Source: Porogramme epimiltina
Lineage: Eukaryota > Basidiomycota > Agaricomycetes > Polyporales > Polyporaceae
Direction of reading: 5' to 3'
DNA: 50,184 bases
Assembly: GCA_900155495.1 (NCBI GenBank)
Contig: FTLJ01000134.1
Coordinates: forward strand, 1 to 50,184
Shown: piece by piece, positions 1 to 10,320 of the stretch
Layout: every line of letters starts with the position of its first letter
How positions within the stretch are numbered: position 1 is the stretch's first letter
Notes under the pieces: model-generated
Seen by the model: the letters and a program-made list of their open reading frames with translations, nothing else
Told to the model about the DNA's origin: nothing
Databases searched by the model: none
Made by a program: the position numbers and the translations under genes

Positions 1-51
1 GAGGACTCGAGCGAGGATTCCCGTACAAAGCAGGAGAGGAGCGATGCAGTG

Positions 52-105
52 AGTGTGATGATTGACGAGAGTGTGATGATTGACAAGAGTGTGATGATTG
101 ACAAT
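52..105. repeat. 18-bp tandem repeat, three copies
   Basis: Three consecutive 18-base units of the form agtgtgatgattgac plus gag, aag or aat lie end to end. The only differences are in the last bases. No gene is evident around it. Confidence 0.9.
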
Positions 106-885
106 GTCGGCCCGTGGAGAACGTTTGTAAGATGGAGTTGACGTTGAAGAGATGCAGTGCTGCTGGTCCGCAGGGAGGTCCGGGATGGAAGTGCTGCGCA
201 ACAGGACAGTCGAGCAGCCGAAGTTCGACGGGTGGCGCGCAATGAGGGTCACGTGCACTCCAAACGGCGGGTCGTACGGTGTGGCTGGGGCGGGCGGGCC
301 GCCGGGCGTGTTGGGGGAACGGATTCGCGGGGTTGGCCACGGTGGGGGTGTACGCCTGCACGACCTAGCTGTGCTAGAAGCCGCCCAGGTTGCCCTGGAG
401 GACGCTCCCGTGGTTGGGACGACACAAAAATGCTCCTGAGTGTTCGACCCCGTCGATCAAGTCCTTGCCGGCGGACGAGAAGTGCGGGCTGCGGGTTCCT
501 GAGAGTCCGGCAGCGGGTGGCGCACCCGGTTGCTGGAGAATAGAGACATCAACATGTCGAGGGCCCACACGAGCACGCTCAACAACAATGGTCGCCACGA
601 GGATGGCCAAAAGAACGAGAGGCAGATGCCGAAGAGGTCCTGGGGGCGGCGGCCAACAGCGTGTGCGAACGCGGCCTTCCCGTACTTGATCCTGGCGCCA
701 ATAGGACCTGGGGGTGTCTGCGAGCCGCAGCCCGATCATGGTCCGCGGGCAGGCGTAGCTGTAGGACATAGCGAGGGCCATGGCGCGGTTGTGAGCAGGA
801 GTGCACTGCATGGCCGGGCATCAAGCTCGACCGAAAACACAGCTCGCCGTCTACTCTACACGACAGAGCACACAACACTCCACAC
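106..885. other. no supported gene (about 780 bases)
   Basis: GC-rich sequence with overlapping open frames on both strands, none with a recognisable domain. A minus-strand frame at about 374-811 has one hydrophobic stretch and a weak likeness to transporter sequence, but not enough to call. Confidence 0.5.
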
Positions 886-1709
886 TCAGAGGCTCTCCTG
901 CTCGCGGAAGAGGTACGGGAACCGCTTCCTCCACTTCCTCCTGAGCGGCTTTGCAATCGCGCGGTCGGAGAGGCGCACGGTCGCCGCCGCGAGCCGGTCG
1001 ACGGCCTCATCCATCGTTGGGTGAAGCGCAGGCTTTTCTTCCGTCATCTCCGCCACGAGCGGCGCGAGGAACGCGAGGTTCGAGTACACCTCGAGGAAGT
1101 CGCGCCGGACGAGGTGCCCGAGCGTGTACACGTCCGCGCGGAAGGGGGTCGTGCGCGTCCGCGGGCGCGCGCTGAAAATTCGGGCGCGGACTTGTTGGTG
1201 CCCCAGAACGGCATCGCGCGCGGGCGGCCGCCGTCCGCGCGGTACTGGCGCGACGCGGGCGAGAGCGTGAGGTAGTACCCTGGGGGGCTGGAGCCCGCGC
1301 GCAGCGCGATGTGCGCGGACGAGCAGTCGCGGCGCGCGACGTAGTTCTCGCGCATGAACTCGAGGCCCTGCATGACCCGCTGGAGGAAGCCGACGGTGTC
1401 CTTGATGGTCTTGAACTTAATGTCTTCGTACTTGGTGAGGGCGGGCGTGACGGCGTATTGGATCGCTGTGCTGCGGGTCGGGCAGGACGCCGAGGACGGG
1501 GCAGCAGTGGTTGCGCGGGTCGTCGGCGAGCGAGGGGAGGAGAGGTTGAAGCTGAGGAAGAGGGTGTTGTTGGAGATGGGCTCGAGCACGACGCCCGAGT
1601 CGTTCTTGGGGGATAAAGCCCGTGTAACAGGTTGCCAGGGAATCGTACTCTGCGCCCACGTCGACCCCGTCCGAGCGATGGACGCCTTCTTGGGGCGGGG
1701 CCCTGCCAC
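886..1709 (-). pseudogene. protein-kinase-like gene relic, frameshifted
   Basis: Read on the minus strand, two frames carry the ordered pieces of a fungal protein-kinase-like domain. Frame one (about 1709-1190) has the helix EGLQFMHE-like segment GLEFMREN, then the catalytic-loop position as ARRDCSSAHIAL, the activation segment region starting GYYLTLSPASRQY, and KSAPEF. A second frame (about 1150-886) continues with PFRADVYTLGHLVRRDFL, then FLAPLVAEMT, HPTMDEAVDRL and a basic end RRKWRKRFPYLF. The two frames join only by a shift near 1150-1180, too short a gap for an intron. The His of HRD is Arg, the loop Asn is gone and the DFG aspartate is not present. What I see is therefore a decayed, non-catalytic remnant. 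Its family (basidiomycete Ser/Thr-kinase-like proteins) is recognised from pattern only. The 5' part above 1709 is scrambled among frames. Confidence 0.7.
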
Positions 1710-1814
1710 GTGGTGGCCCTCGAGGACGGGTTGTGGGTGCGGAAGGGGAGGGAGACTTCGGACGACACCGCACCAGGCGCGTGCACGTCGACGGCACCGA
1801 AAAAGGAACGCATT

Positions 1815-2434
1815 CTATGTAGCGAGGAAGAATGGAGCTAGATTCCGACGAGGCGCTGCAACGGAGGCAGAGGCGGCAGCGGCCCCGAGCGCAGCGGTTA
1901 TGAGAGACAGGGTGATAGTGACCTTGAAGACTGCGGAGGCTGACGTCGGGGGCGTTGTGCCCGTCTGGAGAGTGATCGTAGGCGTCGTCGAGGCCGAAGC
2001 GGACGCAGGGGGCCGGTGGTACGTGGGGCGGTGAAAGGCGTAGTCACAGAATCGGTAGTGGAGGCAGGGATAAAAGAGATAGTGAGGGTATCGGTGGGGA
2101 GGAGAGTGAAAATAGAGGACGAGGGCGAGTGGGGAGGAGTAGAGAACAGTGACGACTTGGAGAGTGCAAGCCGCCGGAACGGCTGCTCGGGCCGTCCCGA
2201 TCTGCTGCGTCCTTGTCGGGTCCTGGTTCAACGACTTCTCGATCACAGGCATCGTCGCCGAGGGCACCAACAAGGAGTGGGGAGGAGCACCTCCAGACGA
2301 GTCGGAGTGGCCAGGGTTGCTCTTGATCGTGCACGTCGACGCGGTCGAGACCTTGCGTCCTTGCCCGTGCTTGTAGGCGTACGACGCCGAAGAGAGTGAG
2401 AATCGTGACGGCTTGACCTCGCTGTCCGCGGTGA
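1815..2434. other. no supported gene (about 620 bases)
   Basis: Open frames run through this stretch on both strands because it is GC-rich, but none shows a domain. It lies 3' of the cyclin relic and 5' of the kinase relic on the minus strand. Confidence 0.5.
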
Positions 2435-3660
2435 CTATGGTGTCTCCGATGTCGACCCCGTAGCCGTTGACAGAAGTCGCGTCGTCAGGAGCGACGAGGG
2501 TGACGAGGACTCGCTGTCGTATGTGTAACACGATACCGACTCCGAGCTGTGGCTCCGTGAGCTGAGTATGCTGGACGATGACGCATGCGAGAGCATTGGC
2601 GGGCGTGAGTCCTCCGCGGTCGGCGCTCCCAAGTACTGCGACGAAATGCGCTTGACGAAGCCCTGCACGCCCAAGTTGCTCCCAGCAGGTGAGGGGAGCG
2701 ACGCGGAGCCGTCCTTCGCCGGAGGCACGGATATATGCGCCTGGACGCGGGCCTTTGCGCGGTTGACCACCGCCGCACGCGTCTCCCTTGCAGACGATTC
2801 CGTGCAAGACAACTCGGGCGCAGGGGCCTTGGTTGCCTTCGTGCTGCTCTCCGGGAGGAACGGCGCAAACTGCCGGAGGGCCTCCTCCTCGTCGAAACGG
2901 ATATCGTAGTTGAGCCGGTAGAGCAGCAGCTTCTCCATCAAGTTGACCTCAGGGCGCTCAAAGAGACGCGCGTAGTTCATCCAGTTCTTGCTCTTCAGCA
3001 ACGAATGGTTGAGGTAGGGTGGATCGCTGCTGTATCGCTGCCGTGCAGAATGGTGAAGGTGACCATAGTGATGCGCACCCGGGCAGTGAGTGCCCAGGTG
3101 AGTGCGAACCGAAAAAGGCGGTATGAGCCCCGGCGATGCGAGCCCAGGCAATGCGAGCCCGGGTGGATGCGCACCCAGGCAATGCGAGCCCGGGTGGATG
3201 GGACCGCGCAATGCGGGGGGCGATGCAAGCCAAGGCAATGCAAGGCAGGCAGATGCGTGCCCGGGCAATGCGAGCCCGGGCAGATGCGCACCCAGGCAAT
3301 GCGAGCCCGGGTGGATGCGCACCCAGGCAATGCGAGCCCGGGTGGATGGGACCGCGCGATGCGGGGGGCGATGCGAGCCAAGGCAATGCAAGGCAGGCAG
3401 ATGCGTGCCCGGGCAATGCGAGCCCGGGCAGATGCGCACCCAGGCAATGCGAGCCCGGGTGGATGCGACCGCATAATGCGGGGATGCAAAGGAAGAACCA
3501 TGCGGGTCCACGGCTTGGGGGCGGGATCCCCGGCGAGCTTGATGACGCGTCGTCGAAGCGCGATGTACTTGATCATGTCGTACAACGCGTGTTGGCACAT
3601 GAGGCTGACGAGGTCGTGGTTGCGAATGGAGCGCAGGAAGAGGGATGCAGGGTGGTGGAG
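2435..3660 (-). pseudogene. PCL-type cyclin gene broken by minisatellite DNA
   Basis: Two ends of a Pcl/Pho80-family cyclin are visible on the minus strand. The N-terminal piece (about 3650-3490) contains RNHDLVSLMCQHALYDMIKY, the usual start of the basidiomycete Pcl cyclin fold. The second half (about 3010-2850) contains YLNHSLLKSKNWMNYARLF, then EVNLMEKLLLYRLNYDIRFD and EEEALRQFAPFLPES, followed by a Ser-rich tail ending at 2435. Such cyclins bind a Pho85-type CDK and act in G1 or nutrient signalling. The middle of the cyclin box (the residues before YLND) is missing and replaced by about 350 bases of 30-bp minisatellite. The two halves are in different reading frames. A rescue by splicing cannot be ruled out, but the missing middle helix is not found elsewhere in the gap, so I call it a relic. 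Confidence 0.7.
3120..3475. repeat. 30-bp minisatellite with 150-bp higher-order period
   Basis: Repeats of a roughly 30-base unit built on gcccgggtggatgcgcaccc and caggcaatgcga. A larger unit of five monomers (about 150 bases) repeats: the segment beginning gggaccgcgc at about 3199 recurs at about 3349. It sits inside the cyclin relic, between its two halves. Confidence 0.9.
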
Positions 3661-3674
3661 GTCGGAAGGGGGAG

Positions 3675-3963
3675 CCGGGGGCATGAGGTGCGTCGACCGC
3701 GGAAGCGGGGGCATAAGGTGCGTCGGCCGCGGGAGCGGGGGCATGAGGGCGCGTCGACCGCAGAAAAGCGGGGGCATGAGGATGCGTCGACCGCGGAAGC
3801 GGGGGCATAAGGTGCGTCGACCGCGGAAGCGGGGGCATAAGGTGCGTCGACCGCGGAAGCGGGGGCATGAGGGCACGTCGACCGCAGAAAAGCGGGGGGC
3901 ATGGGGTGCGTCGACCGCAGGAAAGCGGGGGCATGAGTTGCGTCGACCGCAGAAAGCGGGGGC
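3675..3963. repeat. second 30-bp minisatellite
   Basis: About ten imperfect copies of a 30-base unit (core ggtgcgtcgaccgcggaagc followed by gggggcataa). Several copies read gaccgcagaaaagc instead. The unit keeps every reading frame open. It lies directly upstream of the N-terminal piece of the cyclin relic and differs in sequence from the first minisatellite although the period is the same. Confidence 0.9.
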
Positions 3964-4207
3964 GTGATGATTTGGCCGAGGGGGCTCGGGTGTGCAAGAG
4001 AAGGTAAATATCCATGGTGCGAAAGGACAATAGTGAGCATAGGACGCGGAGGAAAGATAGGGAAAAACGCACGGAACGCAAAAACAAGGAGCCGTGAAGA
4101 GGCGGGGTGCCCAGGTCAGTGTCCGGGTGGTCCGGGTCAACAACGACGGCCACGAGCAGCGGGGGTTGGACCAACAACGATGTCGGGTGGGAAAGGTGGA
4201 GGAAAAC

Positions 4208-4709
4208 CACACGAGGACGCGGAGCCGTTCTTGTGTGCGCCGCTCGCGCACGGGCGCTTCTCGACCGCGCTGCACCGTCTCGTGTGCGTGCTGCGCGAGA
4301 CGCTGCCCGTCGTCGTGGAGTTGAGGAGATTCGCCCTGAGGCCGCGCGCGCGGGTACGCCGCTCGACACGTTCACGAAGAGCGCGAGCTGGTTCCGCGTG
4401 CTGTATGGAGACCTGAGGCACGCGCTCGACTTTAGGTTAATGGCAGGCGCGTGCGTCACGGTGCTTGACGCGTCGCACACGTTCTGAGAGGATACGGCGG
4501 GCGGTGGTGGGCGGTGCGAGGGGCGGCGGGGCAAAGAGGTGGGGAGCTCCAGCGAATGCGTGGGGCGGAGGAGGGCATCGGCGTTGCACCCGATTCCGGA
4601 CTTCCGCGCATTGGTCGCGAACGCGGTCAAGACCGCAGTGGAGCGGGGCGTGCGTGGACTCGAACGCCATACAGTAGTCAATTCTTTATGTGAGCACAAA
4701 GAGAACTGA
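4208..4709 (+). pseudogene. frameshifted fragment of an unidentified conserved protein
   Basis: Three pieces in order look like real protein rather than chance translation. The first frame gives PLAHGRFSTALHRLVCVLRE then TLPVVVEL. A shifted frame continues EEIRPEAARAGTPLDTFTKS and WFRVLYGDLRHALDFRLMAG, ending in a stop after DASHTF. A third stretch near 4577 gives LHPIPDFRALVANAVKTAVE and stops at 4709. Joining them needs one small frameshift near 4320 and a break near 4485, so it is a decayed 3' end of a gene. The pattern faintly recalls the C-terminal part of fungal Mediator subunit 14, but this is from memory and weak; it should be treated as unidentified. Confidence 0.45.
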
Positions 4710-5846
4710 AGTATAAGCTGGGAAAAAACAGACTAAGAAATGCTCTTTCCGTGTTAAGTTTTGACCAAGGTTGTTTCGGCGAGATCGGCGCAGTAGATAG
4801 AGCTATATGATAGGACCATGCGCCGACTGAGCCAGGGCGAAAGCGGAGGAAGGAGCGAGAGACGATAGACGCTCGTTCCCCCGCTTTCGGTCGAGCCATA
4901 GACTGGCAGCTGCCTCTTCACTCGTGCCTCGTGAAGCGTTAGCGCCTACACGTATGTACCTCGCGTGGGACCCCTGGCACCAATTGCCAAATTTATACCT
5001 CCGACCACCCGGACATCGCTTCTCTCTCCTCGCTACCATGCACAGGCAGTACGTACGTCGACAACACTCTGCGCTCACCCTCGCTCAGGCGTCGCCTAAT
5101 CTGATACTGTGTATGTCGCTCAGAGCTCCCTTGCCTTAGTTCCCGAGCCTCACTATGTTCTCGATTATCGCTCCCACCCCTGACGCCACCTCAAACACAC
5201 CATTCGCAGACCGTAGTAGCCTCTCGCATGTGCCCATATCTCGACTGCCCGAAATATCATTTGTATCACACGACGTGGTACGATGAAGGTAGCGCAGCAA
5301 AGGCTCTAGCGCTATGTATCCGACTTCAGTCCAGGTGTTAGGACCACCTTGCCCCCGAGTACTGGTAGATTCACGAAGTTGTAGTAACTGAGGCGAGAGG
5401 TTTGTTGGGCATATTCATCGTGGTTTGATATTCATGCTCAAAGGATTCGAGTAGATAATAGTCTCCACGCGTGGTACTACATCCACGCTGGTGGTGTTAA
5501 ACTCGTGATGATCACCCCTGATAGCGATGTGCACTGCATGAAGGGGCCGTCAATCTATTTGAATTTCTCGGCACGCCCAGCGATCCCCTGCGCAATGATC
5601 CTCGATTCTGGCCCAGCGCTGTTCTCACCGTAACCGTTGACCGCGGGCGATCTCTACATACAGCAGTTAGAGTAGGACGACCTCTATTAGACTCGCCGAA
5701 CGCCCCTAGACAGCTTCCACCTTCTCCTACAACCTCACTCGAAGAACCCATCAATTACACAGTATCTCTCATCGACGCAGTGAGTGCCATAAGTACTGTT
5801 CCGATCAATGCGCTTCTCAATCTCTCATCTGCTTATAGACGACTCG
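4710..5846. other. intergenic, upstream of HET gene 1
   Basis: About 1.1 kb with AT content higher than the flanking genes and no recognisable gene. The last few hundred bases presumably contain the promoter of HET gene 1. An open stretch at about 5482-5631 (+) lacks a start and any known domain. Confidence 0.5.
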
Positions 5847-8100
5847 ATGTGGGTCCTTAGCACCTCTCGCGCAGAGCTGCACTACTTTACAGACTCCGCT
5901 ACCATCCCCGGGGGATACGCCATCCTGTCCCACACATGGACCCAGGAGTCCGAAGGAGAACAGACGTTCCAGGACGTCAGGGATATCATGAAGGACTGCG
6001 CGCTCAAAGGACAAAACCCGCGCGACCACGTCGGCGAGAAGATCCGTCGGTGTTGCAAGGTTGCGGCCGACGACGGCTACGACTGGATCTGGCTCGACTC
6101 ATGTTGCATCGACAAAACGAGCAGCACGGAGCTATCCGAAGCGATCAACTCGATGTTCGATTGGTATGCCCTCGCCGAAGTCTGCTACGTCTTCCTCCAA
6201 GATGTCCGTCACGATGACGACCCCCTCGCCAAGGATTCGGACTTCCGCAAGGCGCGGTGGCACACGCGAGGATGGACGCTGCAGGAGCTCCTCGCCCCTG
6301 CGTTCGTCATCTTCATTTCGCAGGAGTGGAAACCGATAGGGACGAAGCACAGCCTATGTGTTCCCCTCGCTGAGCGTACGGGCATCTCCAAGGAGTACCT
6401 CACCCGCGAGTGGGACTTCTTTAGGGCACCAATCGCGAGGCGGATGTCGTGGGCCGCGGACCGCAAGACGACGCGTGTCGAGGACGAGGCCTACTGCCTC
6501 CTTGGACTCTTCAGCGTCAGCATGCCAACCCTTTACGGCGAGGGACAGCAGGCATTCCAAAGACTACAGGTGGAGCTGGCCAAACAGGATATCGACACTA
6601 CTCTGTTCATTTGGGGAGGCTGGCACAACCCAGATACGCCGGACTGGGAACAGTGTTCACTCACCACCATTTACAATGGCTATCATAACACACAGAACAG
6701 CGACACATATCTGTTTGCTACGTCACCGAGTCAGTTTAGGAACACGTCGGGGGCATGCTATATGCCTCGCCTGATTTCCTCCAAGGACGTCTTACAGCCT
6801 TACCTGCCAACCCAGGGATGCGATGAGGTGCGCGGGTCCTTTTTCACATACAACTCATTCTGATATTCGTGCGGTGCGGTAGTACATGAAGCAGAAGGGG
6901 TTTCCTCAGGACAGCCCATTCGGCCAAGTAGGCAAGGAGCTTCCAACGTTTGAATCCACCCCCTTCGGTATGAAGTGTCGATTCCCAATTGCCGAAGTTG
7001 ACGGGATCACCATCGCCGTCCTTCTGTGCGAAACGACCACGACCCATCTCGGCCTCCTCCTCCATCCCGCTCCAGCCAACCAGATCCTGGACCCCTCCCG
7101 CAATCTCTACTACGCCTCGTGGGCGTTTTACAACGTGAACGAAAACACTTGCTCCTGGGCCAAGAGAGTAATCTTCTTAGGGGGCGATCTCTACAATCTG
7201 CGCTTCCGCGGGAAACCCATCGACGCTAGGTGGCGCGAAATATGCATCGTGACGCGTCCACCCATGACGATGCGCAGGCGCGGCGCGCACGTCGTTCTCC
7301 GCTTCCTCCCCGACATTCCACCCACCATCTTCCGCGTGCCGCGGAACCTTCTGCAAGCTATGGCCGCCCTGAAGCTCCTCCCGCGCTCCCAGATGATCTC
7401 CTCGGATCCAGCATCGACAAAGACCACTCGCCTGATATTCGAGAACGTGATCCCGCTGGAGGTCGTCTACGTCCTCCTCGGCGCATGCACGAAGGCATCC
7501 ACCGACGCGCGTCCATGTCACTGGGCGTGGGCCGAGCACCGGTTCCGCGCGACGTGGGACCGGAAGCCCACCGAGTACGCGCACGATTGCGCGACGGACC
7601 ACGTCGAGGACTGGCCGGGACGCGCGCGCGAGTTCGGGGACGCGGAGCGCAGAATCCACATCACGTTCGCGCCTTGTCCGCATGCCGCTGCGGAGCAAAC
7701 ACTCGTTCTGGCAGTCCAGCTCTCGGGGAGTGTGTACGAGAACATGCAGAAGGATGCAAACATCCGCCTCCCCACTCTTCCACTTTCTTCCCCTCCGTCC
7801 ATCGGTGGGGCTTTGCGATCGAATGGAAGAACGCCGACACAGCCAGCAGGTCAACCCCAGGACCCCACCCCCGTTCCTACATCCCCGGCGTCCCTTCAAA
7901 GCTCCTCCGAAGAGCGGACGCGTCAACTTTCGAGCGAGCTCGAGGTCGCGCGTGCGGACATCGCTAGCCTCAAGTCGTTGGTTGCTACGCTCAGTGAACT
8001 TGTTCTCGACCGAGACAGCAGCGCTAGCCGCCTCTCCATATCTGCAGCCCAGCGCCGGTCGCAGGATTTGACTCCCCTCCCGCGCGGCGAGGACTCCTAG
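5847..8100 (+). CDS. HET-domain protein 1, with C-terminal coiled coil
   Basis: Predicted 732-residue protein from two exons, 5847-6827 and 6883-8100, joined by a 55-base phase-0 intron. I chose the ATG at 5847 because the paralogues here all start MW(L/V)LST; an upstream in-frame ATG lies at 5808. HET motifs: GGYAILSHTW (about residue 22), WIWLDSCCIDKTSSTELSEA (about 85) and RARWHTRGWTLQELLAP (about 140). These are followed by the ARRMSWAADRKTTRVEDEAY and YGEGQQAF segments found in HET-E-1-like proteins. In fungi such domains trigger incompatibility cell death or stress responses; the role here is inferred. Exon 2 encodes the C-terminal region shared by all five paralogues, including ATDHVEDWPG. 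Only this copy ends in a Pro/Ser-rich linker and a predicted coiled coil (about residues 668-705, heptad-like LSSELEVARADIASLKSLVA). Confidence 0.88.
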
Positions 8101-10320
8101 TGGGTATCGAGACGGAGTGGGGCACGTGTATTGCGCCGCGACCACGCGCCGATAGGGGAGTCGACTGCCAGTGTGCGTGGTAGGCTTCTGACTGTTCGTC
8201 ACACTGGGACGGGCGCGGCGGCTAGGAATCGCAACCGGACTTACATCCCTTGTCCCGATATATTTCAGGACGCGCGTGATAGATTGACCTTCCATACCAT
8301 ACAGGAGATGCCCCCACATCTAGAATGTGATATTTGCGCCCTTCGCCCGCACCGACTCGAACACTCCTCTCTTTTGGTACCGGGGACATTGCATCGCGTG
8401 TAAACGGCTCGAGCGTGATTGTAGATAAGCCTAGATGTCCACACCAATATACTCAATCGACATGATACGCCGGGTGTCAACGGTGCACTCACAGTGATCG
8501 CAGCCGGGGTAACTACTAGCCGTTAACATGGAACTATATTGATATCGAGCGGCTCTGTGAAAGTGTGCGCCGAGGCCATATAAGGCCTACACGAAGAAGA
8601 ACATTAAGGGCTATGATAAGCGAGCAGGACGATGAGGAACGCACCGTAAGTCCAGATGCCCGTCCCGAAGCCATAGCACCATCCATCACACGACTACCGT
8701 AGTTCTTCATCTCTGTTCGCACTTCCACCAACGGCGCTATTCCATGAGGTCGGACGTTATCGATAGTCGGCTTGGCAGCAAGGTACCCGTCTGCGAGGAC
8801 GAGCCAGACCGGGCATGGTGGGAGGGAGTCGAGTGAATGCATACGGGGTAGTGACAGGTTCCGAGATAGCAGGTCGCTATGAAAGACAATCAATGGGATA
8901 CCGTGTAGATCAAGGGGACGGGACCACTTACCGGAAGTCAACGGTGAGCAAAGAGAGACGTGCCAGCACAAGGGATATCCCCAGGCATGTCCGCTATCCA
9001 GAGGTTTTCTTAACACGTATACATCTAATAAAGTACACGCTGACATACCGAAAGGACCTCTTAGTTGACAGGAAGGGTGCCGGGACCACTTCCTAAACGT
9101 TGCACGTCTTAGGGCTCAGGTGAGGAAATTTGTGTAATGGCCGTCTTCGGAGCCATGAGCATTGGTGCTGCAGGTCTTGTACTGCTGATGTGCGCAGAGG
9201 CCCTCACATAGGTTTCTACTTGCTTAGAGTTAGGTGTGGAGATGGAAAGCAAGAGTCGGGAGTGATATCAAGAGGAAGAATCCGAAGGCTCGGCATGAAA
9301 GCGCAGCGGCAAGAGTTACAAAAACAATGACGTCATTTGTTAGGAGCCAGCGCTTCATCGCGCGCCTATAGATGGCGCTGGCAATTGACAGGCTCGAAAC
9401 CTCCAACTAACTGACCAGAATCTAGGAGCAGGCGCAACAGAGGTGAGGAGTATGATTAACTAAGCCCATGGTCGTCTATTGCAAGAGGGATTAGGCGATT
9501 AGCAAATTTTGCTTGCTTGTTACTCGGCGCCTAACGTGAACGCAACTTGAAGGTACACCTCCGTCATCTCCATCTCGCACCGTGGCTGACTTTGACCCGG
9601 GGTGGCCGCTGCCGAATCAAACACTCGGGCAGGGCGGGTAGAACATCGATACCTGCCGAGGGACATGCATCTAACCCAATATTTGCCGGTTCTTCTTGTG
9701 GCACTGAGTGTGGACCACTGTGGTATTAAAATCAAACTGTTTCCACTGGCGTTCATGCTATCGGCCAGTGCGAGCAAACCTCGTCCGCCTCGGCATGATC
9801 TTTAAGCTAGCCCACATGAACAATCATTCCGGAAACCAGCTCCCCTGACGACTCAACTCTCTTCAACTTCGTCTGGCTCAGCTTCCGCAACTCCACGAGA
9901 CACCCTTACTTGATCCTCTATTTTCTCGAACACAGTGCGCTATCCGCAGCCCCTCATCTCCTAATATAACGTCATCTTGTGGTTTAGGACGGTAACTCCC
10001 TACGTACGTTGAAATATATGTTTCTCATGTGCTCACCTTATGGCTCAATTAGATCGAGTGTGCCGGGGTCATACGACTTGACAAAGCCGTAACGACACCG
10101 TGACTTACCGCACACGGAAGTATGACCGGCCCGACATAAAGTGTGAGTCGCACAATCACCGTGCTGTCAAGCTACAAGCATCTCCAGCTCAGTAGAGACC
10201 CCTACGTGGGAGAATGCTAGGGCCGTTTCATGATATGGATGGCAAAGCGAAACCCATATAAGCGAGCACACCACCGTGGCCCTAGAGACTCACCTCATTG
10301 TCGTACTCACTCTGCTCATC
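8101..10320. other. intergenic, no supported gene (2.2 kb)
   Basis: No domain recognised on either strand. A 170-codon minus-strand frame at 8534-9046 has one hydrophobic end but resembles nothing I know and overlaps no other signal. The segment just before 10321 should hold the promoter of the downstream membrane-protein gene. Confidence 0.5.

Noticed and set aside
374..811. Minus-strand open frame with a hydrophobic stretch, possibly an MFS-transporter remnant
   Set aside because: Only a loose likeness around one segment, no transporter motif that can be defended, and GC-rich chance frames surround it.
1815..2807. 330-codon minus-strand open frame
   Set aside because: No domain. Its upstream part overlaps the conserved cyclin C-terminal region in another frame, so it is a shadow frame in GC-rich DNA.
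4640..4680. Segment containing gactcgaacgcc, considered as a tRNA 3' part
   Set aside because: No matching D-arm or acceptor stem within tRNA distance; it lies in the coding-like relic.
8534..9046. 170-codon minus-strand frame with a tyrosine-glycine plus intron-like segment resembling the A/B/C junctions
   Set aside because: The likeness covers only about ten codons and no module follows the possible acceptor, so it is probably chance.
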